Origin: Paludibacter sp.
Lineage (GTDB): Bacteria; Bacteroidota; Bacteroidia; Bacteroidales; Paludibacteraceae
Reading direction: 5' to 3'
Length of the DNA: 60,316 nt
NCBI GenBank assembly: GCA_028690665.1
Contig: JAQVAV010000019.1
Coordinates: 1-60,316 of the forward strand
The translations under genes and the position numbers were made by a program. A model generated the notes under the pieces. That model made no database searches, was not told the origin of the DNA, and saw only the letters and a list, made by a program, of their open reading frames with translations. Shown here piece after piece: positions 51,350 through 58,383 of the stretch. Position 1 is the stretch's first letter, and each line of letters starts with the position of its first letter.

Positions 51350-52714
51350 ATGGAACAAACTAAAAAATTCTTATTGCCGGAAAATGAATTACCGGAAAAA
51401 TGGTATAATATTATACCTGACCTTCCTAATAAACCAAAGCCAATGTTGCATCCGGGAACTAAACAACCACTTAAACCGGAAGATTTATATCCTATTTTTG
51501 CCGAGAGCCTTGCACAACAGGAACTGAATACAACAGATTCATGGATTGAAATACCGGATGAAGTCCGCGAAAAATATAAAATTTACCGTCCTACTCCGCT
51601 TGTACGGGCAAGAAATCTTGAAAAAGCGCTTGATACTCCCGCTCATATTTATTTTAAAAATGAAAGTGTAAGTCCCGTCGGCTCACATAAACTAAATTCT
51701 GCCTTAGCTCAGGCTTATTTTTGCAAAAAACAGGGTATTACCAACATCACGACAGAAACAGGCGCCGGTCAGTGGGGAACTGCATTGTCTTTTGCAGCTA
51801 AAACATTCGGATTGGAACTTGCCGTTTACATGGTAAAAATCAGTTACGAACAAAAACCGTATCGCCGATCTTTAATGCAAACCTGGGGTGCTCAGGTTAT
51901 TCCTTCTCCAAGCATGTCGACCAAAGCGGGAAGAAAAATCCTGACTGAACATCCGTCCTATCAGGGAAGTTTAGGAACGGCTATATCGGAAGCTATTGAA
52001 CTCGCAATGGAAACTCCTAATTGTAGATATACCTTGGGAAGTGTATTGAACCATGTATCTTTACATCAAACTGTTATCGGACTTGAAGCCGAAAAACAAA
52101 TGGAGATGGCCGGTGAATATCCCGATATGGTTATCGCTTGTTTTGGTGGTGGTTCAAATTTTTCAGGTATTTCTTTTCCTTTTATACGGCACAACATTAA
52201 AGATGGTAAAAAGACACGCTTTATCAGTGCAGAACCAGCATCGTGCCCCAAGTTGACTAGAGGTGTATTCCAATACGATTTTGGAGATGAAGCCGGATAT
52301 ACTCCGCTTATTCCAATGTTTACGCTCGGACACAATTTTGCACCGGCCCATATTCATGCCGGAGGATTACGTTACCATGGCGCCGGTACTATTGTAAGCC
52401 AACTGATGAAGGATAAAATGATGGAAGCTGTAGATATTCAGCAACTTGATTCTTTTAAAGCAGGTGTGCTTTTCGCTCAGACCGAAGGTATTGTACCGGC
52501 TCCGGAGTCGGCTCATGCCATTGCAGCAACCATCAACGAAGCATTGAAAGCTAAAGAAGAAGGAACTAAAAAGGTTATTCTTTTCAATCTTTCGGGACAC
52601 GGGTTGGTAGATATGACGGCTTACGATCAGTATCTTGCCGGTGATTTGACAAACTATTCTCTCTCTGATGCAGAGATACAAAGCAATGTAAATCAATTGG
52701 AAAAAATAATATAA
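51350..52714 (+). CDS. TrpB2-type tryptophan synthase beta-like PLP enzyme
   Basis: A 454-residue PLP enzyme of the TrpB2 class (longer than TrpB1, about 400 aa). PLP lysine K114 lies in GSHKLNSALAQAY, the catalytic Glu block is TETGAGQWGTALSF, and the phosphate-binding loop is CFGGGSNFSG. TrpB2 makes tryptophan from indole and serine. There is no trpA or other trp gene around, so it may salvage free indole, or its true substrate may differ. It is transcribed alone between a -7 box and a terminator. Confidence 0.92.
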   Translation: MEQTKKFLLPENELPEKWYNIIPDLPNKPKPMLHPGTKQPLKPEDLYPIFAESLAQQELNTTDSWIEIPDEVREKYKIYRPTPLVRARNLEKALDTPAHIYFKNESVSPVGSHKLNSALAQAYFCKKQGITNITTETGAGQWGTALSFAAKTFGLELAVYMVKISYEQKPYRRSLMQTWGAQVIPSPSMSTKAGRKILTEHPSYQGSLGTAISEAIELAMETPNCRYTLGSVLNHVSLHQTVIGLEAEKQMEMAGEYPDMVIACFGGGSNFSGISFPFIRHNIKDGKKTRFISAEPASCPKLTRGVFQYDFGDEAGYTPLIPMFTLGHNFAPAHIHAGGLRYHGAGTIVSQLMKDKMMEAVDIQQLDSFKAGVLFAQTEGIVPAPESAHAIAATINEALKAKEEGTKKVILFNLSGHGLVDMTAYDQYLAGDLTNYSLSDAEIQSNVNQLEKII

Positions 52715-52750
52715 GCAGTATTATAAAATAACGTAAAAATCAGCTATAAT

Positions 52751-52789
52751 AAACCGGCTATGAGTTCATTTCAGGCCGGTTTATTTTTT
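52751..52789 (+). terminator. Terminator of the trpB2 gene
   Basis: An 8-bp GC-rich stem (AAACCGGC, 52751-52758, against GCCGGTTT, 52775-52782) followed by ATTTTTT. Confidence 0.85.
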
Positions 52790-52808
52790 AGATTATAGGC
52801 TATAATTT

Positions 52809-53246
52809 ATGAAAGATATTGAAATAAAGCAGATTAGTCTTAATAGTGAAGATTACCGGCAGGAAACGGATTTACGCAACAAAGTATTACGTAAACCATT
52901 GAATATGAATTTATATGATGAAGATCTAAGCGATGAAAAAGATCAAATTCATTTTGCGGCATTTTCGAAAGGAAAAGTCATCGGAACCCTGATTCTGGTT
53001 CCTCAAAGTTTGGAAATTATAAAAATGAGACAGGTAGCTGTTGATTTTTCGTTTCAAAATATGGGGGTCGGACAAAATTTGATAGTTTTTTCAGAAAAAT
53101 ATGCCCGTGAGCACAGTTTTTCGAAAATAGAGCTTCATGCCCGGAAAGTGGCTTCCGGTTTTTACAAGCACATGGGCTATCAAATTGCCGGAGATGAGTT
53201 TTTTGAAATCAATATCCCTCATTTTAAAATGTATAAAAATTTGTAG
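52809..53246 (+). CDS. GNAT family N-acetyltransferase
   Basis: A 145-residue acetyltransferase. The acetyl-CoA loop is QNMGVG (Q-x-x-G-x-G) within RQVAVDFSFQNMGVGQNLI, followed by KIELHARKVASGFYKHMGY. It is the ElaA/YjcF-like kind of small GNAT; the acceptor is unknown. It ends 3 nt before the HD-hydrolase start, so translation of the pair is probably coupled. Confidence 0.87.
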   Translation: MKDIEIKQISLNSEDYRQETDLRNKVLRKPLNMNLYDEDLSDEKDQIHFAAFSKGKVIGTLILVPQSLEIIKMRQVAVDFSFQNMGVGQNLIVFSEKYAREHSFSKIELHARKVASGFYKHMGYQIAGDEFFEINIPHFKMYKNL

Positions 53247-53249
53247 AAT

Positions 53250-53903
53250 ATGACGGAACGACAAATAATTGATGCGACAGTAGATTTTGTAAAAAACAGC
53301 CTTGCTAAAGCAGAAGGCGGACATGACTGGTGGCACATTTACCGGGTATGGCAACTGGCTAAAAAAATAAATGAAAACGAAAAAGGTTCCCAAATTATCG
53401 TTGAACTTGCTGCCTTGCTGCATGATATTGCCGATTCAAAATTTTATGAAGGAGACGAAAAAATCGGACCACGCAAAGCAGAAATGTTTCTGCAAGAATT
53501 AAAGGTTGATTATTCTGTAAAAGAACATGTTGTGTCTATTATCCGAAATATCTCCTTTAAGGGTGGCAACGAGCAAAGGACTTTTAGTTCACGTGAACTT
53601 GATATTGTTCAGGATGCCGATCGACTCGATGCCATCGGAGCTATTGGAATCGCCCGGACATTTAATTACGGTGGTTTTAAAAACAGGTCTCTTTATGATC
53701 CGGCAATAAAGCCAAATTTGACAATGACCAAAGAAGAATATAAAAACAGTACCGCTCCTACAATCAATCATTTTTACGAAAAATTACTTTTATTGAAAGA
53801 CCGCATGAATACTACGACAGGAAAAAAACTGGCTGAAGACCGGCATCGTTTTATGGAACTATTTTTAGAAGAGTTCTACAAAGAGTGGAATGGTATAAAA
53901 TAA
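53250..53903 (+). CDS. HD-domain phosphohydrolase (YedJ-like)
   Basis: A 217-residue HD hydrolase. Metal residues are visible in GGHDWWHIYRVW (first His), AALLHDIADSKF (HD pair) and DIVQDADRLDAIGAIGIART (final Asp). This is the single-domain YedJ-type arrangement, whose substrates may be nucleotides. It follows the GNAT gene by 3 nt. The stop codon overlaps the stem of the downstream terminator. Confidence 0.9.
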   Translation: MTERQIIDATVDFVKNSLAKAEGGHDWWHIYRVWQLAKKINENEKGSQIIVELAALLHDIADSKFYEGDEKIGPRKAEMFLQELKVDYSVKEHVVSIIRNISFKGGNEQRTFSSRELDIVQDADRLDAIGAIGIARTFNYGGFKNRSLYDPAIKPNLTMTKEEYKNSTAPTINHFYEKLLLLKDRMNTTTGKKLAEDRHRFMELFLEEFYKEWNGIK

Positions 53904-53937
53904 AAACGGGCAGCAGTCTTAAAATCTGCTACCCGTT
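53902..53937. terminator. Terminator between the HD hydrolase and NDH-2 genes
   Basis: A 12-bp stem (AACGGGCAGCAG against CTGCTACCCGTT, one mismatch). The minus-strand side continues into TTTTTATTTTA, so it mainly ends the NDH-2 transcript; it overlaps the last bases of the convergent gene. Confidence 0.78.
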
Positions 53938-53957
53938 CATCGAAAACATATATAAAA

Positions 53958-55250
53958 TTAGAAATCAGTGACTTTTTCTTTCTTGTAATTAATGTTGGTA
54001 ATCAATCGCAATGAAGTATCTTTGGTCATATAACTCCATGCCCAGTTAAAGAAAATTACAAGTTTATTACGCACACTTAAAATCAGCATAAGGTGCAGAA
54101 ACATCCAAACATACCATGCCAACGGGCCTTTAAATTTTATAAAGGGTAACTCTACTACGGCCTTATGCTTGCCAATCGTTGCCATCATACCCAAATCTTT
54201 ATATTCATACTCTGTAAAGTTGGTTTTGCTATTGATAGATTTCAAAATATTATGCGCCAGATTTTTGGCCTGATTAATAGCCACATTAGCTACCTGAGGA
54301 TGTCCGTGAGGATATTTCGGAGTTTCCATGTAAGCTATGTCTCCAACGGCATAAATGTTATCAAACTTTTGCAATTTATTGTAACGATCAACAATATAGC
54401 GGTTTCTGACAGTATCTTCCGGAGAAATACCATCAATTACATTTCCGGTTACTCCGGCGGCCCAAATCACATTTTTAGTAGGTATTTTTTCACCGGTGTT
54501 TAATTCGGCTATGTTTCCGTCGTAAGATTTCAGAATCGTTTCTGTCCGAACATCCACCCCAAGCTCTTCCAGATATTGGCGAGAAGCTTTTCGTGATTCT
54601 TCGCTCATGTTATTCAAAGTATTTGGGCTTCCTTCGAGTAAAATGATCTTAAATTTTGAAAAATCGATATTATGATAATCTTTCGGTAATACATTATTTT
54701 TCAGCTCGGCAAAAGCTCCTGACAATTCGACGCCGGTGGCTCCTCCACCTACTATGATAAGATTCAGCCAGGATTGTTTGTCTTCAGGACGGGCAAAAAT
54801 TTCTTTCTCGAAGCTGAATAAAATTTTATTGCGTATTTCTATCGACTCTTCAGTCGTTTTCATCGAAAAAGCATTAGTACTCATCTCATTATTTCCGAAA
54901 AAGTTGGTGTGGCAACCCGTAGCAATAATCAAATGATCATAAGAAATTGTTCGGTTATAAGAAGTTAGCAACTTATTCTCTTCCGGAATAATTTTTACTA
55001 TATCAGCCATTCTGAAATCGACATTTTTGCTTTTTTGAAAAATTTTCCGGAATGGAAAAGAAATACTGGAAGGCTCGAGACGACCGCTGGCCACCTGGTA
55101 AAATAAGGGTTGAAACTGATGATGATTCTGCTTATCAATCAACATTACCTTTAAATCTGCATTACGTAACGTTTTTGCCAATTGTAGTCCGGCAAATCCA
55201 CCTCCGATTATTACTGTTTTATCACCTTTTTTTATACCTAAAAAGTTCAT
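53958..55250 (-). CDS. ndh: Type II NADH:quinone oxidoreductase (NDH-2)
   Basis: A 430-residue FAD flavoprotein that passes electrons from NADH to quinone without pumping ions. The FAD motif GGGFAGLQLAKTL is at 16-28, the NADH motif GGGATGVELSG near 167, and VIWAAGVTGN and YAVGDIAYM (FAD) follow. Near residue 380 a hydrophobic stretch (GPLAWYVWMFLHLMLIL) ends with a membrane anchor and an amphipathic tail. No consensus promoter box was found upstream. Confidence 0.9.
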   Translation of the reverse strand: MNFLGIKKGDKTVIIGGGFAGLQLAKTLRNADLKVMLIDKQNHHQFQPLFYQVASGRLEPSSISFPFRKIFQKSKNVDFRMADIVKIIPEENKLLTSYNRTISYDHLIIATGCHTNFFGNNEMSTNAFSMKTTEESIEIRNKILFSFEKEIFARPEDKQSWLNLIIVGGGATGVELSGAFAELKNNVLPKDYHNIDFSKFKIILLEGSPNTLNNMSEESRKASRQYLEELGVDVRTETILKSYDGNIAELNTGEKIPTKNVIWAAGVTGNVIDGISPEDTVRNRYIVDRYNKLQKFDNIYAVGDIAYMETPKYPHGHPQVANVAINQAKNLAHNILKSINSKTNFTEYEYKDLGMMATIGKHKAVVELPFIKFKGPLAWYVWMFLHLMLILSVRNKLVIFFNWAWSYMTKDTSLRLITNINYKKEKVTDF

Positions 55251-55390
55251 TTATGTATGTATTTAAATTTCTCATCTACAAAACAAGGTTCATAGAAGAA
55301 AGTTTGATAATAAGAGAATTTTTTCCGTAATTCAATGAAACCTGTATAATTTTATAAAGATTATGAGTCATTTAGAAGGGATATTATATA

Positions 55391-55425
55391 ATAAAAAAAG
55401 TCCAACACAAAAGTGAGGACTTTTT
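55391..55425 (-). terminator. Terminator of the small zinc-ribbon gene
   Basis: A minus-strand 9-bp stem (AAAAAGTCC against GGACTTTTT) with a 13-base loop and seven T, 40 nt after the stop codon. Confidence 0.8.
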
Positions 55426-55465
55426 AAAAGGACAACTGCCATATATTTTCAGAAAGACATTACAA

Positions 55466-55675
55466 TTAATGCTTATTAGTAAGTTTTTCCGGGGAACCTT
55501 GCCAGGAGCATCCCAAGCAGTAGAGCACTTCTAAGTCATAACCTTCGAGTGACATTTCGGGATATATTGGCACAACCTCTAAGTTTTCATTTACCGTAAC
55601 TACAATACTATCTCCGTTTTTGTTACGGACACGAAAACGATTAATCTTACATTGTGGACAATTTAATTTTCTCAT
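55466..55675 (-). CDS. Small zinc-ribbon protein of unknown function
   Basis: A 69-residue protein. CPQC near the N-terminus and CLGC near the C-terminus form a two-knuckle zinc ribbon around a beta-rich core (FRVRNKNGDSIVVTVNENLE). A role cannot be assigned. Its start region carries a 14-bp direct repeat shared with its upstream region and is preceded by a 10-bp inverted repeat (55678-55687 / 55722-55731). It has its own terminator, so it is probably a separate transcript. Confidence 0.72.
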   Translation of the reverse strand: MRKLNCPQCKINRFRVRNKNGDSIVVTVNENLEVVPIYPEMSLEGYDLEVLYCLGCSWQGSPEKLTNKH

Positions 55676-55677
55676 TT

Positions 55678-55731
55678 TATAGTGACATTAGCTATTTTTC
55701 AAGTGTTTGACAATTTAATTTTGTCACTATA
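55678..55731. promoter_or_regulatory. 10-bp inverted repeat upstream of the zinc-ribbon gene
   Basis: TATAGTGACA (55678-55687) and TGTCACTATA (55722-55731), perfect, 34 bp apart. The 14-mer GACAATTTAATTTT at 55709-55722 is also repeated at 55657-55670 inside the first codons of the gene. An operator pair is possible. Confidence 0.45.
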
Positions 55732-55765
55732 CAATGAAATAATGCACTAAAAAGTTCAAATTAAT

Positions 55766-56563
55766 TTATGGTTCCGAAGACATTGCATCATCTTCAGTGT
55801 CCCCTTCGTCCTCCACAATCATTGTTTTTTCGACCACCGTGTTATTATCCGCAATAATCTGGACTTTAACGGTTTCAATTTCTCCAAAACTATTCAATGC
55901 TTTCACCTGTTCATCCTCAAAGCGGAGAATCTTTCCGGGAAACTGTTTGAGCCATGTGAGATTGTGTGTAGCCATCAGAATAGTTGTTCCTGCTTTTGAG
56001 ATATTATAGAGCAAATCAACCAGATCTCGACCTGTTTCAGGGTCAAGATTTCCTGTCGGTTCATCTGCCAGAATAATTTCAGGAGAATTTAGCAATGCCC
56101 TCGCAATCACAATACGTTGCTGTTCACCGCCGGATAATTGATGTGGCATTTTGTATCCTTTGTTTTGCATGCCGACCTGATAAAGCACATTACTGATTTG
56201 CTCTGCAATTGCCGTTTTATCTTTCCAGCCCGTTGCCCGGAGTACGAATTCCAGATTTGCCTCAATCGTACGATCGATTAATAACTGGAAATCCTGAAAA
56301 ACAATACCTATTTTACGACGTAACTGTGGTAAATCTTTCGATTTTATTTTAGTAAGTTCATATCCGAGTACCCCTGCTGTTCCATTCATGACAAGGACTT
56401 CTCCATAAAGCGATTTCAGCAAAGAACTTTTTCCACTACCAACTTTTCCTAATAAATATATAAACTCTCCAGAATGTATTTCAAGATCCACATTCTTTAA
56501 GACTAACAGTTCCTGTTGATAAATATCAACATCCACATATTTGATTAAAAGTTTATTTTCCAT
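55766..56563 (-). CDS. FtsE-like ABC ATPase without adjacent FtsX
   Basis: A 265-residue ABC ATPase of the FtsE/LolD type. Walker [15 protein letters not shown] near 38, signature [15 protein letters not shown], Walker [13 protein letters not shown] and the switch His in ATHNL. FtsE couples ATP use to cell-wall hydrolase control during division. The usual partner FtsX is not beside it, although Bacteroidota often separate the two. A C-terminal extension of about 40 residues is acidic ([15 protein letters not shown]). It follows hisIE by 32 nt. Confidence 0.85.
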   Translation of the reverse strand: MENKLLIKYVDVDIYQQELLVLKNVDLEIHSGEFIYLLGKVGSGKSSLLKSLYGEVLVMNGTAGVLGYELTKIKSKDLPQLRRKIGIVFQDFQLLIDRTIEANLEFVLRATGWKDKTAIAEQISNVLYQVGMQNKGYKMPHQLSGGEQQRIVIARALLNSPEIILADEPTGNLDPETGRDLVDLLYNISKAGTTILMATHNLTWLKQFPGKILRFEDEQVKALNSFGEIETVKVQIIADNNTVVEKTMIVEDEGDTEDDAMSSEP

Positions 56564-56595
56564 ATATTCAGGAAATTATGTAGTTATTTTATTTT

Positions 56596-57189
56596 TTATT
56601 TGTGACGTTTTTTAAGTTCACGCCCCAAATCATCTAACGAATATCCTTTTGATGTGAGCAGTACAATCAAATGATAAACCAAATCAGATGCTTCGTAAAT
56701 AAAACCATCGTCTGTACCGTTACATGCTTCGATAACTGTTTCTACAGCTTCTTCTCCTACTTTTTGAGCCATACGGTTAACGCCTTTTTTAAAAAGTGAC
56801 GTAGTATATGAACCTTCGGGCATTTCTTTGAAACGTACCTGAATGAACTTTTGTAAATAATTCAAAAAAGCAAAACCGCCATCGTTTACCTCATTCCAGC
56901 AAGTGTCCGAGCCGGTATGACATACAGGACCAACCGGATGTACTTTAATCAATAAAGTATCATTATCACAATCCGTAGAGATAGAAACTAAATTTAAAAA
57001 GTTACCACTCTCCTCTCCTTTTGTCCAAAGCCGATTTTTCGAACGGCTAAAGAAAGTTACTTTTCCTGTTTCCTGGGTTTTTGCAAATGCTTCTTCATTC
57101 ATATATCCAAGCATAAGCACTTTAGATGTCAGTTCATCCTGAATAATAGCGGGTACCAAACCACCTGATTTTTGAAAATCTATGTTCAT
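56596..57189 (-). CDS. hisIE: Bifunctional phosphoribosyl-AMP cyclohydrolase / phosphoribosyl-ATP pyrophosphatase
   Basis: A 197-residue fusion for the second and third steps of histidine synthesis. HisI is at 1-105 (KVTFFSRSKNRLWTKGE and the zinc-binding DCDNDTLLIKV, CHTG, CW set); HisE is at 112-197 (GSYTTSLFKKG and KVGEEAVETVIEA). It normally ends a his operon after hisF, but here no other his gene is near. It is followed 32 nt later by the ftsE-like gene. Confidence 0.94.
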   Translation of the reverse strand: MNIDFQKSGGLVPAIIQDELTSKVLMLGYMNEEAFAKTQETGKVTFFSRSKNRLWTKGEESGNFLNLVSISTDCDNDTLLIKVHPVGPVCHTGSDTCWNEVNDGGFAFLNYLQKFIQVRFKEMPEGSYTTSLFKKGVNRMAQKVGEEAVETVIEACNGTDDGFIYEASDLVYHLIVLLTSKGYSLDDLGRELKKRHK

Positions 57190-57334
57190 TTTAATTCTAT
57201 AGTTTCATTTTAAATAATTGACTGCGAAATTACAAAAAAACAGACAGATAAGCAATCGAAGAGAATATTGTTTATTTATTTGATATTTTACGACTGAAGT
57301 ATCTGTCAATATAAAAAAACATTAGGAAGACAAA

Positions 57335-58255
57335 TTATTTTTTCAATGCATTGTAAACGATTTCATAAGTCGGAGTCGGGATATTATACTTCTTACCCAG
57401 TTCAATAACCACTTCGGTCAAAGTAAGTAGTTCGACATTACGGCCTTTTTGAAAATCAGTATGCATGGATGAGGTAGTACCAAAAGGCAACTTTTCAATA
57501 TGGCGAATAGTAGTAGCAACAATATCAAAATCAAAGATAACGCCTTCCGCTTTCGCAACCGCTGACACTTCATTCATAAAAGCAAGGGTAGTTTCTTTTC
57601 TTTGGGGATCGGTCAACAGATCTCTGAAACCAACGTTGAAATAGGATGTCAATGAAGCTGTAGTTGAAATAAAAATAAATTTACGCCATATAATCATGCG
57701 GATATTATCGCTCAAATGAGTTTCGATACCCGATGCCGTCAGTAATTCATTCATAAACTGCAACTTTTCAGGAGTCCCTTTTTCCGCACCGAAAAAGAAA
57801 TCGTGCAAACCGCCTGAACTTTCAACCACACCCGGTTCATTCAGCCGTCCTACAATATAAACACAACCATCCCACACTTCAATACCGGGCAACTGTGTTC
57901 TGATTCTGTCGCTAATATCGGCTCCATTCAATAAAGGCAAAATTACTGTGTTCTTACCTACAGCCGGTTTCAATTGATCCACCGTAGCAGCCAGATCGTA
58001 GCTTTTAGTACAAAGAATAATATAATCCGCAATTCCTATTTCAGCAACATTATCAGTTACTAATGTCGGATGAACAATAAATTCTTCCTTTTCAGCAATT
58101 ACTTTCAAGCCAGCTTCCTTCATTTTTTGCAAATGAGCACCACGCGCCACAAAATATATATCAATATCGGGATTATTTTCACAATAATGGGCCAACATAC
58201 CGCCATAATAACCTCCGACACCACCGATACCGGCAATAATTATTTTTGTTTTCAT
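57335..58255 (-). CDS. panE: Ketopantoate reductase family protein
   Basis: A 306-residue ApbA/PanE-type reductase. The NADPH loop is GIGGVGGYYGG near residue 9, then LCTKSYDLAA and LLNGADISDRI, with the catalytic Lys in IIWRKFIFIS. PanE reduces ketopantoate to pantoate in coenzyme A synthesis; other 2-oxoacid reductases of this fold exist, so the substrate is probable but not certain. It is transcribed alone. Confidence 0.82.
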   Translation of the reverse strand: MKTKIIIAGIGGVGGYYGGMLAHYCENNPDIDIYFVARGAHLQKMKEAGLKVIAEKEEFIVHPTLVTDNVAEIGIADYIILCTKSYDLAATVDQLKPAVGKNTVILPLLNGADISDRIRTQLPGIEVWDGCVYIVGRLNEPGVVESSGGLHDFFFGAEKGTPEKLQFMNELLTASGIETHLSDNIRMIIWRKFIFISTTASLTSYFNVGFRDLLTDPQRKETTLAFMNEVSAVAKAEGVIFDFDIVATTIRHIEKLPFGTTSSMHTDFQKGRNVELLTLTEVVIELGKKYNIPTPTYEIVYNALKK

Positions 58256-58285
58256 ATCTCTTTTTTAAGCTTAAAAAATAAAGTG

Positions 58286-58293
58286 CAAAGATA
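58286..58293 (-). promoter_or_regulatory. -7 element of the ketopantoate reductase gene
   Basis: Minus-strand TATCTTTG, fitting TAnnTTTG, 31 nt upstream of the start codon. Confidence 0.55.
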
Positions 58294-58329
58294 CCAAATA
58301 GAGCCGGCAAAACAGGTATTTTTATAATA

Positions 58330-58364
58330 AAAAGCCTCAAAGCTCCGAAGAACTCTGAGGTTTT
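58330..58364 (-). terminator. Terminator of malQ with UUCG loop
   Basis: On the minus strand, AACCTCAGAGTTC-TTCG-GAGCTTTGAGGCTT then TTTATTAT. The C(UUCG)G tetraloop is a known very stable RNA loop. Confidence 0.82.
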
Positions 58365-58383
58365 CCAATTAATCAACCAAACT

